A stretch of 64,000 nt of DNA, taken from assembly GCF_021353295.2 (NCBI RefSeq), contig NZ_CP120635.1, positions 745,501 through 809,500 of the forward strand, written 5' to 3'. The translations under genes and the position numbers were made by a program. Numbering within the stretch: position 1 is the stretch's first letter; the number at the start of each line of letters is the position of its first letter. The stretch is from Pseudodesulfovibrio thermohalotolerans (GTDB lineage: Bacteria; Desulfobacterota; Desulfovibrionia; Desulfovibrionales; Desulfovibrionaceae). Shown in pieces: positions 8,334 to 16,711 of the stretch. The notes under the pieces were generated by a model. The model had not been told where the DNA came from. It saw nothing but the letters and a program-made list of their open reading frames with translations, and made no database searches.

Positions 8334-8585
8334 TCAGCCCATAAGCAGGCCGACAAGGGCCAAGGCCACGCCCAGGCAGAGCAGCACGGCTCCGAACTCC
8401 AGCGCGCCGTACAGGAGCAGCACGGCGGCCACGAGGATGAGTAGAACGCCGGAGGTCACGGCCAGACGCGGGGAGAGCGTCATCTTTCGCGTGATCTCGT
8501 CTATAGGCCGCTTCACGGCCTGGCCGCATCGGCGGCATTTGCGGTCTTGGGGGCGGATGGCCGCTCCGCATTTGGCGCATTTCAT
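8334..8585 (-). CDS. Zinc-ribbon membrane protein, 83 aa
   Basis: The N-terminal zinc ribbon MKCAKCGAAIRPQDRKCRRCG (two CxxC pairs) is followed by a basic linker and two hydrophobic helices at about 42-60 and 63-82. This is a common arrangement for small anchored proteins of unknown function. It stands alone and is convergent with the M14 gene. Confidence 0.7.
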   Translation of the reverse strand: MKCAKCGAAIRPQDRKCRRCGQAVKRPIDEITRKMTLSPRLAVTSGVLLILVAAVLLLYGALEFGAVLLCLGVALALVGLLMG

Positions 8586-8719
8586 GGACAGGCGGTTAGC
8601 ACAGTTTATGCCCAGGGAAAACCCTTAATTCCAGACGGTTGTGATTTTCAGATATATACGGTCGGTTCGCCTTCGGCATGTCGTTCTCGTGCGATCGGAA
8701 CCGGCTTCAATTGGAAAAC

Positions 8720-8752
8720 GCCCGCCGCGCGTCAGGGTCACGCGCGGCGGGC
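8720..8752 (-). terminator. Intrinsic terminator of the hydroxyacid dehydrogenase gene
   Basis: The perfect 13-bp stem gcccgccgcgcgt/acgcgcggcgggc is followed, on the minus strand, by gtttt. It lies 33 nt downstream of the minus-strand stop. Confidence 0.85.
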
Positions 8753-8784
8753 TGATGGTTTGCGAAGCGGAAGGGCTGTGCGTG

Positions 8785-9765
8785 CTAGTCGTATATTTCC
8801 GGGTTGAGGCAGGTCTCGGGTTTCCGGCCTTCGAGCATGGCGATGAGGTTACGGGCTGCCAGGACGGCCATGTCGGCGCGCGCCGAGGCGGTGCCGGAGC
8901 CGATGTGGGGCAGCAGGACCACGTTTTCCAGCTCGGCCAAGCCGGGCGTGAGGGCGGGCTCGTTCTCGTACACGTCCAGACCGGCTCCGGCTATTTCGCC
9001 GGTCTTGAGGGCGTGGAGCAGGGCCTGTTCGTCGATCACAGGACCGCGTCCCGTATTGATGATGCAGGCGGTCGGCTTCATGCGCACAAAGGCGTCGGCT
9101 CCGAACAGATGCTTGGTGCCGGGATTGAGCGGGGTGTGTAGTGATATGTAATCCGACGCCTCCAACAACTCCTCAAAGGAGACCAGGCGGGCGTTCAGCT
9201 CGGATTCAAGTACTTCGTTCCGGCGGTTGGAAGAGCTGGTGTACAGGACCGGCATGTTGAATCCACGGCTCATGCGGGCCATGGCCGTGCCGATGCGGCC
9301 AGCGCCCACGATGCCCAGGGTCTTGCCGGAAACGTCGCCGCCGATGAATTGCAGGGGGCCCCAGCCGGGCCATTCGCCCGAGCGCATGAGCCGGTCCGCG
9401 GGGATGACCTGCCGGGCCACGGCGAAGAGCAGGGCCCAGGCGCATTCGGCGGTGGCGTTGGTCAGCACGTCCGGGGTGTTGGACACGGGCATTGATCGCC
9501 GGGTGGCTTCGGGCACGTCGATGTTGTCGAAACCGACGGCGTAGTTGGCGTATCCCTTGAGTTTGGGAGCCGCGTCGAAAAACTCGGCGTCGATCCTCTC
9601 GGTGAGCAGGCCGATCACGCCTTCGCAGTCGGCGACGATTTTTAGCAGTTCGTTGCGGGACACGGGGGCGTCCACGGGGTTGACTTCCACCTCGGCCACC
9701 CGTCGGAGCAGGGCGAGCCCTTCTTCGGGGATTTGGCGGGTGACGTACACCTTTGGTCGATCCAT
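8785..9765 (-). CDS. D-isomer 2-hydroxyacid dehydrogenase (glyoxylate/hydroxypyruvate reductase type)
   Basis: This 326-residue NAD(P)-dependent dehydrogenase has the Rossmann motif GIVGAGRIGTAMARM and the family segments NTPDVLTNATAECAW and INTGRGPVIDEQAL. The catalytic Arg, Glu and His are expected in the last two family blocks, the His in LLPHIGSGT. The closest recognisable types are GyaR/GhrB, which reduce glyoxylate or hydroxypyruvate. The exact substrate cannot be read from sequence. The gene is monocistronic with its own terminator. Confidence 0.88.
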   Translation of the reverse strand: MDRPKVYVTRQIPEEGLALLRRVAEVEVNPVDAPVSRNELLKIVADCEGVIGLLTERIDAEFFDAAPKLKGYANYAVGFDNIDVPEATRRSMPVSNTPDVLTNATAECAWALLFAVARQVIPADRLMRSGEWPGWGPLQFIGGDVSGKTLGIVGAGRIGTAMARMSRGFNMPVLYTSSSNRRNEVLESELNARLVSFEELLEASDYISLHTPLNPGTKHLFGADAFVRMKPTACIINTGRGPVIDEQALLHALKTGEIAGAGLDVYENEPALTPGLAELENVVLLPHIGSGTASARADMAVLAARNLIAMLEGRKPETCLNPEIYD

Positions 9766-9840
9766 TCTTTCCTCCTTGGATGTTCCACCAAAGAATGCGG
9801 TCAGGCGGCCAAGGAGTCAATCGCCGATTGGCGCAACTGA

Positions 9841-9874
9841 AAAGTCCCCTGTAGGTTGACCTACAGGGGACTTT
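9841..9874 (-). terminator. Perfect hairpin terminator downstream of tRNA-Arg
   Basis: A 15-bp perfect stem (aaagtcccctgtagg/cctacaggggacttt) with a ttga loop starts 8 nt past the tRNA CCA end on the minus strand. Confidence 0.8.
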
Positions 9875-9881
9875 GCTAGCG

Positions 9882-9958
9882 TGGTGCGCCCGGCACGATT
9901 CGAACGTGCGATCTTTCGGTTCGTAGCCGAATGCTCTATCCAGCTGAGCCACGGGCGC
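9882..9958 (-). tRNA. tRNA-Arg(ACG)
   Basis: On the minus strand the 77-nt sequence folds as a cloverleaf. The acceptor stem is GCGCCCG/CGGGCGC, the anticodon stem TTCGG/CCGAA encloses the loop CTACGAA (anticodon ACG, Arg), the T-loop is TTCGAAT, and CCA is encoded. With A34 converted to inosine it would read CGU, CGC and CGA. Confidence 0.95.
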
Positions 9959-10412
9959 GCAAACGAGATGCATGTCTATGCGTAACCTCGTCGGACGTCA
10001 AGCGCTTTTTTCCGATTTTTTTCATTTGGTGGGAAAAATATTGGCCTGAACGGCAGATCTGGCGTCATCCCGTTCCGCCAACCGGACCGGGCCGTTGCCG
10101 GAAAAACGCGTCATACGGGGGATAATCGGGAGTCCCGTTCTGATTCGCCACTCAATCGCGCTCGTGGACATGGTTCTGTGGGACATGGAAAAAATTTTTC
10201 TAGAAAGAAGCATTCTTTTTCGTTTATGCCTGTTTTCGGATGCGTACGATTGAAAAAAAAGTCAGTTTTTTCTTTTTCGGATTGAAAAAAAAGGCGTTTT
10301 TTCGTTCGCGGGGCGCGCCGGGCAGAGTGGCCAATGAGATGTATTTTCCCCTTGCCTATGGATGGGGGGTGCGGCAACGTTGGGGTGTAAGCAACCATAC
10401 GGGAACAACTTA
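9959..10412. other. Gene-free region with three consecutive A/T-tract hairpins
   Basis: No credible gene is seen. Between about 10188 and 10304 there are three successive inverted repeats built of A and T tracts. The first is around agaaagaagcattcttttt. The other two are tandem copies of gattgaaaaaaaag followed by cgttttttc or cagttttttc (10248-10272 and 10280-10303). The region is markedly more AT-rich than the genes and must include the promoter of the gene at 10413. Confidence 0.6.
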
Positions 10413-11090
10413 ATGTCCACTCTCGAAGAGAAAATTCTGCATAGTGAAGCCCTCCTGTCCGACCTGGCCGGACGAGTCGACCCCGCCCGGGTTCGCGTGG
10501 CCTGGACCGGAGGCAAGGATTCCACCGTTGTCCTGTTTATCTGGAAGACTCTGGTTGAACATGCCGGGGCCGGTCCGGTGCGGGCCATCAATCTCGATAC
10601 CGGCTGCAAATTTCCGGAGGTGCTCGCTTTCCGCGACCGCATGGCCGCTGCGTGGGGCGTGGACCTTCATGTCGCCCGGCCCGCCGTCGCCCTTGCAGGC
10701 TATCCCCTGGCCCGCGATCCGCTCGTCTGCTGTCGCGAACTTAAAGTGGAGCCGTTGAAGAAGGCGGTGCGGGAAACCGGGACCGATTTCCTTCTGACCG
10801 GCATTCGCCGGGATGAGCACCCCGACCGCATCGCGCGGAAGGAGATGGAGGAGCGGAGCGATCCGGACCATACTCTGGTCAACCCGCTGCTCGACTGGAC
10901 CGAATCCGACGTCTGGGCTTTCCACGCCCGCTTCGGCCTGCCGCACTGCGAGCTTTACGATCAAGGGTACCGTTCCCTTGGCTGCCGCCCCTGCACCACG
11001 CTTCCCGACGTGCAGGGTGGTGAGCGGTCCGGCCGAGCCGGAGGCAAGGAGGCGGTCCTGTCCGCCCTGACCAATCTCGGATACTTCTGA
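10413..11090 (+). CDS. Adenine-nucleotide alpha-hydrolase of the CysD/CysH family with Fe-S-type cysteines
   Basis: The PP-loop motif AWTGGKDSTVVLF is intact, and LDTGCKFPEVLAFRDR matches the CysD/PAPS-reductase family. Cysteines at CCRELKVEPLKKA and GCRPCT occupy the positions that bind [4Fe-4S] in assimilatory APS reductases. However, the C-terminal catalytic ECGLH motif of reductases is missing: the protein ends NLGYF. It may therefore be an ATP-using sulfur-handling enzyme rather than a reductase. ATG 10413 gives 225 aa; the RBS (gggaa) is weak. It lies alone between tRNA-Arg and the ech operon. Confidence 0.75.
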   Translation: MSTLEEKILHSEALLSDLAGRVDPARVRVAWTGGKDSTVVLFIWKTLVEHAGAGPVRAINLDTGCKFPEVLAFRDRMAAAWGVDLHVARPAVALAGYPLARDPLVCCRELKVEPLKKAVRETGTDFLLTGIRRDEHPDRIARKEMEERSDPDHTLVNPLLDWTESDVWAFHARFGLPHCELYDQGYRSLGCRPCTTLPDVQGGERSGRAGGKEAVLSALTNLGYF

Positions 11091-11418
11091 CTAGTCCGAA
11101 AGTCCGAGTGTCGAATCTCTCGGAAGCCCTGTCAGGTGGGGATTGTGCTTTTTTTCACGACATTCCATACTTTTTCGAGACGGACTTTTTCAAAAACGTC
11201 AAATAGTGCGAGATCGTGTGTAGATACGGTCGCTTGCAGCGTGTTTGAGTATGAGGCAAAAGTTCGGTTCGGGCCTTGACCTGGGTGTCAACTTCACCTA
11301 AGGACAAGTGTTTATTAGGCTAAGGGGTAAGTGCAAACGCACTGGTTTTTCGGTTGGAGGTGAACCGGAATCCAGGTGCCTGCTGTACTCGTTCTTCATC
11401 TTCTGAAACGAGGTCTTC
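11091..11418. other. Leader/promoter region of the ech operon
   Basis: No gene is seen. The 328 bp contain a T-rich stretch at about 11150-11200, a CRP/FNR-type palindrome (annotated separately) and the RBS GAGGT at about 11410. I cannot identify a convincing -10 box. Confidence 0.5.
11276..11291. promoter_or_regulatory. Candidate CRP/FNR-family operator upstream of ech
   Basis: TTGAC-N6-GTCAA is a perfect 5-bp inverted repeat with the geometry of CRP/FNR-family sites (HcpR and CooA belong to this family in Desulfovibrio). It lies about 128 bp ahead of the echA start. The assignment is by pattern only. Confidence 0.45.
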
Positions 11419-13317
11419 ATGTCAAATCTGTTAGTGCTTCTCATCCTGCTGCCGATGGCAGCGGCGGTGGTCTGCTATTTCGTGCGGTCTTCGTCCGTGC
11501 GGAAGCTGACCGTACTCGCCACTGGGGGCATCCTGACGCTCGCGTCGTTAGGGCTGCTTTCGCAGGGGACGTTTGCGCCGATCGAGGTCGGCTCATTCCT
11601 GGGCATCGGCAGCGATTTCTTGGTTACCGTCCTGGATTTCGTCCTGCTGGGTGTCATTTTCTTTTATGGTTATAAACACAAGAGCCTGCTGGTTCAGGGC
11701 TTCACGTTGGCCCAGACGGTTCTCCTCGTCTGGTTCGAGGTGGTCATGGTCGGCCACGAGGCCGTGCCCGCGCTGATGGGCGACCAGCTCACCCTGGTCA
11801 TGGTCCTGGTCATCTCGATCATCGGTTCTCTGATCTGCGTCTTCGCTATTCCTTATATGAAGGAACACGAAGAGCATCTGGGCCTGAAGAAGACGCGCCA
11901 GCCGCGGTTCTTCTTCTTCATGCTGCTGTTCCTGGGCGCCATGAACGGTCTGGTCCTGTCCAACAATATCCTGTGGATGTACTTCTTCTTCGAAGTGACC
12001 ACCCTGTGCTCCTTCATGCTCATCGGGCATGACGCCACCGAGATCGCCACGAAGAACTCCATCCGGGCCTTGTGGATGAACGCCTTCGGAGGCCTGGCCT
12101 TCGTCGTCGGCATGATGCTGGTCTACGCCCATGCCGGAACGCTGAACATCTCCGCGATGCTGGCCCTCGGCCCCTCTGGCGCCATGATGGTCACCGGCGT
12201 CGCCTTCCTCTGTCTGGCCGGTTTCACCAAAGCCGCCCAGGTCCCGTTCCAGTCCTGGCTGCTCGGGGCCATGGTCGCTCCGACCCCGGTTTCCGCACTC
12301 CTGCACTCCTCAACAATGGTTAAGGCGGGCGTGTTCGTGGTTCTGCGGTTCGCCCCGATCTATGCCGGAACCTTCTTGTCCACGGGCATCGCTCTGTGCG
12401 GCGCTTTCACCTTCCTCAGCTGCGCCGCACTTGGCGTGGGGCAGTCCAACGGTAAGAAAATCCTGGCTTATTCCACAGTGGCCAACCTCGGCCTGATTAT
12501 CTGCTGCGCCGGCATCAACACCCCGTTGGCGTTGACCGCGGCGATTATGCTCATCCTCTTCCACGCTGTCTCCAAGTCGCTGCTCTTCCTGTGCGTCGGC
12601 ACCATCGAGCAGGCCATCGGCTCCCGCGACATCGAGGACATGCGCGGCCTGTACGGAGAGCATCCCCGTACCGCGCTCATCACCATCATCGGCATCCTCT
12701 CCATGATGCTGCCGCCCTTCGGCGTGCTGCTCGGCAAGTGGATGGCCATTGAGGCCTCGGCCGACAGCAACCTCTTCGTGGTGGTCATGCTGGCCCTGGG
12801 CTCGGCCCTGATGGTCGTGTACCTGGCCCGCTGGGCCGGTTCCCTCATGGGCACCCGCGAGCCGGGCGCCAGCCCGGAATCCCAGCCGCTGCTCATCCGC
12901 GTGCCGCTGATGACCCTGTGCCTGGGCGCGGTGGTCCTCTCCCTGACCTCCCCGTGGTTCTACAACTCCATGCTGGCCCCCTGGATCGGTTCGGCTCCCT
13001 TCACCGTGGGGTTCGGCTCTCTTGAGTCGGCGCACGGCACCTTTGTGGTGGTGCCCCTGTTCCTGGTTCTCGGCCTTGGACTGCTGTACGCGGTCAAGGC
13101 GGCCTCGGGCTACCGCAAGGTCAAGATCATGCCGCCTTACGTGAGCGGGGTGAACAGTTCCGCAGACGGCACCTACGTCGGTCCCATGAACGGCGACGTG
13201 CCGTTCTCCACCGGCAACCTCTATCTGGGCGAGCTGTTCGCTGAACCCAAGCTTACGCCCATCTTCAACGCTCTGGCGGTCGCGCTGATCGTCCTCATGC
13301 TGGGAGGGGCGCTCTAA
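11419..13317 (+). CDS. echA: Ech hydrogenase subunit A, NuoL/Mrp-type ion-pumping membrane protein
   Basis: This 632-residue polytopic protein has about 16 hydrophobic segments. Antiporter-like motifs include NILWMYFFFEVTTLCSFMLIG and KAAQVPFQSWLLGAM followed by VSALLHSSTMVKAG, the conserved Lys and His region of NuoL, NuoM and EchA. It should translocate H+ or Na+ when electrons pass between ferredoxin and H2. It is the first gene of a six-gene operon; GAGGT lies 4 nt before the ATG. Its stop codon overlaps the echB start (TAATG). Confidence 0.92.
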   Translation: MSNLLVLLILLPMAAAVVCYFVRSSSVRKLTVLATGGILTLASLGLLSQGTFAPIEVGSFLGIGSDFLVTVLDFVLLGVIFFYGYKHKSLLVQGFTLAQTVLLVWFEVVMVGHEAVPALMGDQLTLVMVLVISIIGSLICVFAIPYMKEHEEHLGLKKTRQPRFFFFMLLFLGAMNGLVLSNNILWMYFFFEVTTLCSFMLIGHDATEIATKNSIRALWMNAFGGLAFVVGMMLVYAHAGTLNISAMLALGPSGAMMVTGVAFLCLAGFTKAAQVPFQSWLLGAMVAPTPVSALLHSSTMVKAGVFVVLRFAPIYAGTFLSTGIALCGAFTFLSCAALGVGQSNGKKILAYSTVANLGLIICCAGINTPLALTAAIMLILFHAVSKSLLFLCVGTIEQAIGSRDIEDMRGLYGEHPRTALITIIGILSMMLPPFGVLLGKWMAIEASADSNLFVVVMLALGSALMVVYLARWAGSLMGTREPGASPESQPLLIRVPLMTLCLGAVVLSLTSPWFYNSMLAPWIGSAPFTVGFGSLESAHGTFVVVPLFLVLGLGLLYAVKAASGYRKVKIMPPYVSGVNSSADGTYVGPMNGDVPFSTGNLYLGELFAEPKLTPIFNALAVALIVLMLGGAL

Positions 13318-14165
13318 TGGAAACTCTCATTCTCGTCATCATCGGACTTGTTGGCGCTCCGTTGGCAGGCGGCCTGCTCGCCGGCCTGGACCGCCGCGTA
13401 ACCGCCTGGTTCCAGTCGCGGCAGGGGCCTCCGATCATGCAGGCCTTCTATGATGTGGCCAAGCTCTTCGGAAAGGAAAAGATGGTCGTCAACCAGTGGC
13501 AGATTCTCTGCGCCTGGGTGTACCTCGTCGCCGCGGCCGCTTCCGTGGCCCTGTTCTTCGCTCAGGGCGACCTGCTGCTCGTCATCTTCGTGCAGGCCAT
13601 CGGCGCGGTCTTCCTGGTCATGGGCGCCTTGTCCACCAAGTCTCCGTACGCTCAGGTGGGCGCGCAGCGCGAATTGATCCAGGTCCTGGCCTACGAGCCG
13701 ATACTGGTCCTGGTCTTCGTGGGCTTCTACATGGTCACCGGCAGTTTCTCCATCGAGGCCATCTGGGCCCAGGAGACGCCGCTTCTGGCCAAGATGCCGC
13801 TGCTCTACCTGGCCCTGGGCTACGCCCTGACCATCAAACTGCGGAAGTCCCCGTTCGACTTCTCGACCTCCCATCACGGCCATCAGGAACTGGTCAAGGG
13901 AGTGCTCACGGAGTACTCCGGCCCCTACCTCGGCCTGATCGAAATAGCCCACTGGTACGAGACCATCCTGGTGCTCGGCCTGTGCGCGCTCTTCTGGCAT
14001 ACCAACGTGGCCTGGATGGCGCTTCTGCTCGCGGCCACCTATATGCTCGAAATCCTGGTGGACAACACCATGGCCCGGATGACCTGGCGCTGGATGATAA
14101 AGCGCGTCTGGCTGCTCGGCATGGGCATGTCCGTCGTTAACCTCATCTGGCTGTACGCGGGGTAA
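13317..14165 (+). CDS. echB: Ech hydrogenase subunit B, NuoH-like membrane subunit
   Basis: The protein has 282 residues and about eight membrane helices. It resembles NuoH, with the early GADRR-like element LAGLDRRVTAWFQSRQGPP and a conserved acidic loop (KSPFDFSTSHHGHQELVKG ... EYSG). It connects the peripheral hydrogenase module to the ion-pumping subunit. The start codon overlaps the echA stop. Confidence 0.92.
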   Translation: METLILVIIGLVGAPLAGGLLAGLDRRVTAWFQSRQGPPIMQAFYDVAKLFGKEKMVVNQWQILCAWVYLVAAAASVALFFAQGDLLLVIFVQAIGAVFLVMGALSTKSPYAQVGAQRELIQVLAYEPILVLVFVGFYMVTGSFSIEAIWAQETPLLAKMPLLYLALGYALTIKLRKSPFDFSTSHHGHQELVKGVLTEYSGPYLGLIEIAHWYETILVLGLCALFWHTNVAWMALLLAATYMLEILVDNTMARMTWRWMIKRVWLLGMGMSVVNLIWLYAG

Positions 14166-14168
14166 ATC

Positions 14169-14612
14169 ATGTTCGGATCATTCATAAAGAAATCTCGCGC
14201 CAAGTCACCGTGGATCATGCACTTCGACTGCGGTAGCTGCAACGGCTGCGATATCGAGGTACTGGCCTGCCTGACTCCGCTCTACGACGTGGAACGGTTC
14301 GGCGTCGTCAACGTGGGCAACCCCAAGCACGCCGACGTGCTTCTGGTTACCGGAACGGTCAACCACCGGAACAAGAAGGTGCTCAAGAACATCTACGACC
14401 AGATGCCCGAGCCCAAGGCCGTCATCGCCATCGGCGCGTGCGGCAACACCGGCGGCGTATTCCGCGAGGCCTACAATGTCGTGGGCGGCGTGGATAAGGT
14501 CATCCCCGTGGACGTCTACGTTCCCGGCTGTCCGGCCAAGCCCGAGGCCATCATCGACGGCGTCGTGGCGGGACTCGCCAAGTTCGCCCAGAAAGTCGAA
14601 GAAGCCAAGTAG
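14169..14612 (+). CDS. echC: Ech hydrogenase small subunit C, NuoB-like
   Basis: This 147-residue [NiFe]-hydrogenase small subunit carries the proximal [4Fe-4S] cluster. The ligands are visible in FDCGSCNGCDIEV, GACGNTGG and VPGCPAKPEAI. It has no Tat signal, as expected for a cytoplasmic energy-converting enzyme. It starts 3 nt after echB. Confidence 0.95.
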   Translation: MFGSFIKKSRAKSPWIMHFDCGSCNGCDIEVLACLTPLYDVERFGVVNVGNPKHADVLLVTGTVNHRNKKVLKNIYDQMPEPKAVIAIGACGNTGGVFREAYNVVGGVDKVIPVDVYVPGCPAKPEAIIDGVVAGLAKFAQKVEEAK

Positions 14613-14630
14613 CTTCACGCGAGGTAATCA

Positions 14631-14996
14631 ATGCAAGGTAAAGTTATAGATGTGACCGTCGACAGCCTTGTCGGCGAGGTCATGCATATGAAGAACGACG
14701 GGCAGAGGCTTGTCACGTACTCCACCTACCAGGAAGGAGACAAGATCGGCATCCTCTACCACTTCGACAAGAACCTGGAGATCACCCACCTGCGGCTGCT
14801 GGCCGACATGGACAAGCCCATTCCGAGCGTGTCCGGCGTCTATTTCGCCGCTCTTCTGGTGGAAAACGAAATCCGCGACCAGTGGGACGTCAAGTTCGAC
14901 GGCCTGGTTCTCGACTTCAACCGCACGCTCTATCTCGACCCCGAGGTCACCCAGGTTCCCCTGGTGTCCAACGTCAAGATCGAGCCCAAAAAATAG
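14631..14996 (+). CDS. echD: Ech hydrogenase subunit D, NuoC-like
   Basis: A 121-residue soluble subunit resembling the NuoC domain (NKNLEITHLRLLADMDKPIPS ... PLVSNVKIEPKK). It carries no cofactor motif and probably has a structural role in the peripheral arm. gaggtaatca precedes the ATG. It is identified chiefly by its place between echC and echE and by its size. Confidence 0.88.
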   Translation: MQGKVIDVTVDSLVGEVMHMKNDGQRLVTYSTYQEGDKIGILYHFDKNLEITHLRLLADMDKPIPSVSGVYFAALLVENEIRDQWDVKFDGLVLDFNRTLYLDPEVTQVPLVSNVKIEPKK

Positions 14997-15005
14997 GGGG
15001 CTGAA

Positions 15006-16085
15006 ATGGCAACCACCGTTATACCCTTCGGCCCGCAGCACCCCGTCCTGCCCGAGCCGGTCCACTTGACCCTCAAGGTCGAGGACGAGATCGTCAAAGA
15101 GGCCATCCCGGCGCTGGGCTATGTCCATCGCGGCCTGGAGAAACTGGCCGATATCCGCGACTATCACCAGATGATTAACGTCTGTGAGCGCGTCTGCGGC
15201 ATCTGCTCCATGATCCACGCCGTCTGCTACTCGCAGAGCATCGAGGAACTCATGGGCGTCGAGGTTCCGGACCGCGCCAAGATGCTGCGCATCATCTGGT
15301 CCGAGCTTCATCGCTGCCACTCCCACCTGCTCTGGCTGGGCCTGTTCGCCGACGCATTCGGCTTCGAAGCCCTGTTCATGCAGTTCTGGCGTGTTCGCGA
15401 ACGCATCATGGACATCAACGAGGCGACCACCGGCAGCCGCGTCATCGTTTCGGTCAACGTCATCGGCGGCGTCCGCGCCGACCTCAGCCCGGAGCAGATT
15501 CGCTGGATTCTGTCCGAGATCGAGATCGTCGAGAAGGAAGTCCGGGCGATGCAGGACACCATCATGAACGACTACACGGTCAAGTCCCGTACCGTGGGCA
15601 TCGGCGTGATGACCAAGGAACAGGCCTGGGAACTCGGCGCGGCAGGCCCGACCCTGCGCGGCTCCGGCGTGGCCCAGGATATGCGCATGACCGGCTATGG
15701 CGCATACGGCGAACTGGACTTCGAGCCAGTGGTCGAAACCGCCGGAGACTGCTGGGCACGTTCCACCGTCCGTTTCCGCGAAGTGCTCCAGTCCATCGAC
15801 CTGGTCCGCCAGGCCATCGCCAAGCTCCCCGAGGGCGAGCTTGCCACCAAGGTCAAGGGCAATCCGCCCGAGGGCGAGATATTCACCCGGGTCGAGCAGC
15901 CGCGCGGTGAGTGCGTCTACTACATTCGGGGCAACGGCACCAAGCACTTGGACCGGCTGCGTATCCGCACCCCCACGTTCGCCAACATTCCGCCGCTTCT
16001 GGGCATGTTGCCGGGCTGCGAGCTGGCCGACGTGCCGGTTATCGTGCTGTCCATTGACCCGTGCATCAGCTGCACCGAACGCTAG
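15006..16085 (+). CDS. echE: Ech [NiFe]-hydrogenase large subunit E, NuoD-like
   Basis: The catalytic subunit (359 aa). The two Cys pairs that hold the Ni-Fe site are present: RVCGICSMIH near the N-terminus and DPCISCTER at the extreme C-terminus. There is almost no C-terminal extension to be cleaved, as in the Ech group (group 4) hydrogenases. It reduces protons with electrons from ferredoxin, or oxidises H2 in reverse. No maturation genes (hyp) lie nearby. Confidence 0.95.
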   Translation: MATTVIPFGPQHPVLPEPVHLTLKVEDEIVKEAIPALGYVHRGLEKLADIRDYHQMINVCERVCGICSMIHAVCYSQSIEELMGVEVPDRAKMLRIIWSELHRCHSHLLWLGLFADAFGFEALFMQFWRVRERIMDINEATTGSRVIVSVNVIGGVRADLSPEQIRWILSEIEIVEKEVRAMQDTIMNDYTVKSRTVGIGVMTKEQAWELGAAGPTLRGSGVAQDMRMTGYGAYGELDFEPVVETAGDCWARSTVRFREVLQSIDLVRQAIAKLPEGELATKVKGNPPEGEIFTRVEQPRGECVYYIRGNGTKHLDRLRIRTPTFANIPPLLGMLPGCELADVPVIVLSIDPCISCTER

Positions 16086-16093
16086 GAGGTCGT

Positions 16094-16654
16094 ATGCTGT
16101 TTACACCGAACGTCATCAAGAACCTGCTGAAAAAGCCCGTCACCCGGAAGTATCCCTTCGAGGTGCGCGCGCCGTTCTCCAATTACCGGGGCGAGCTGGT
16201 CATCGACATCAACAAGTGCATCTTCTGCGGCCTGTGTTCCCGCAAGTGCCCCAGCCAGTGCATTACCGTGGACAAGTCGTCCGGCACCTGGCAGTGCGAC
16301 CCGCACGCCTGCGTCTACTGCGGTCTGTGCAGGGACAACTGCCCGACCAAGTGCCTGTCCATGAAGGATACGCACCGCAAGCCGGTTGCCGAGAAGGTCA
16401 CCTGGATTGAGCACGGCAATCCGCCCAAGCCCAAAAAGAGAACCGTCGAAGCCAAGCCCGAGCCCGAAGTCAAGCCCGAGCCCGCGCCTGAAGCCAAGCC
16501 TGAGGCCGAGGTTGAAGCCAAGCCCGAAGTCAAGGTTGAAGCCAAGACTGAAGCCCCGGTTGAAACAAAGGTTGAGGTCAAGTCTGAGGTCGAGGCCAAA
16601 GCCAAGCCCAAAACCAAGAAGTCTGGCAAGAAAGGCAAAAAGGGCGGCAAATAG
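16094..16654 (+). CDS. echF: Ech hydrogenase ferredoxin-like subunit F with unusual Lys/Glu/Pro tail
   Basis: Residues 1 to about 115 are a NuoI-like polyferredoxin with two [4Fe-4S] motifs, CIFCGLCSRKCPSQC and CVYCGLCRDNCPTKC. They relay electrons between ferredoxin and EchC. After about residue 115 comes a tail of some 70 residues of degenerate repeats (KPEPEVKPEP, EAKPEAEVEAKPEV and similar) ending KKSGKKGKKGGK. This makes the protein (186 aa) clearly longer than typical EchF. ATG 16094 follows aggaggtcgt. The tail is low-complexity and charged, and probably disordered. Confidence 0.92.
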   Translation: MLFTPNVIKNLLKKPVTRKYPFEVRAPFSNYRGELVIDINKCIFCGLCSRKCPSQCITVDKSSGTWQCDPHACVYCGLCRDNCPTKCLSMKDTHRKPVAEKVTWIEHGNPPKPKKRTVEAKPEPEVKPEPAPEAKPEAEVEAKPEVKVEAKTEAPVETKVEVKSEVEAKAKPKTKKSGKKGKKGGK

Positions 16655-16672
16655 CCGTTCCGCAATGCAATG

Positions 16673-16708
16673 AAAAAAGCCCCCGCGCGTAAGCGTGGGG
16701 GCTTTTTT
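16673..16708 (+). terminator. Terminator of the ech operon
   Basis: aaaaaagccccc ... gggggctttttt forms a GC-capped stem followed by T residues, 19 nt after the echF stop. Confidence 0.88.
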
Positions 16709-16711
16709 GGT

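Noticed and set aside
9882..9958. tRNA as integration site of a mobile island
   Set aside because: No integrase, no second copy of the tRNA 3' end and no mobile genes follow; the neighbourhood is ordinary housekeeping.
10413..11090. Dissimilatory or assimilatory sulfate reductase gene
   Set aside because: The intact PP-loop and missing ECGLH motif argue against a reductase, so no cysH symbol was given.
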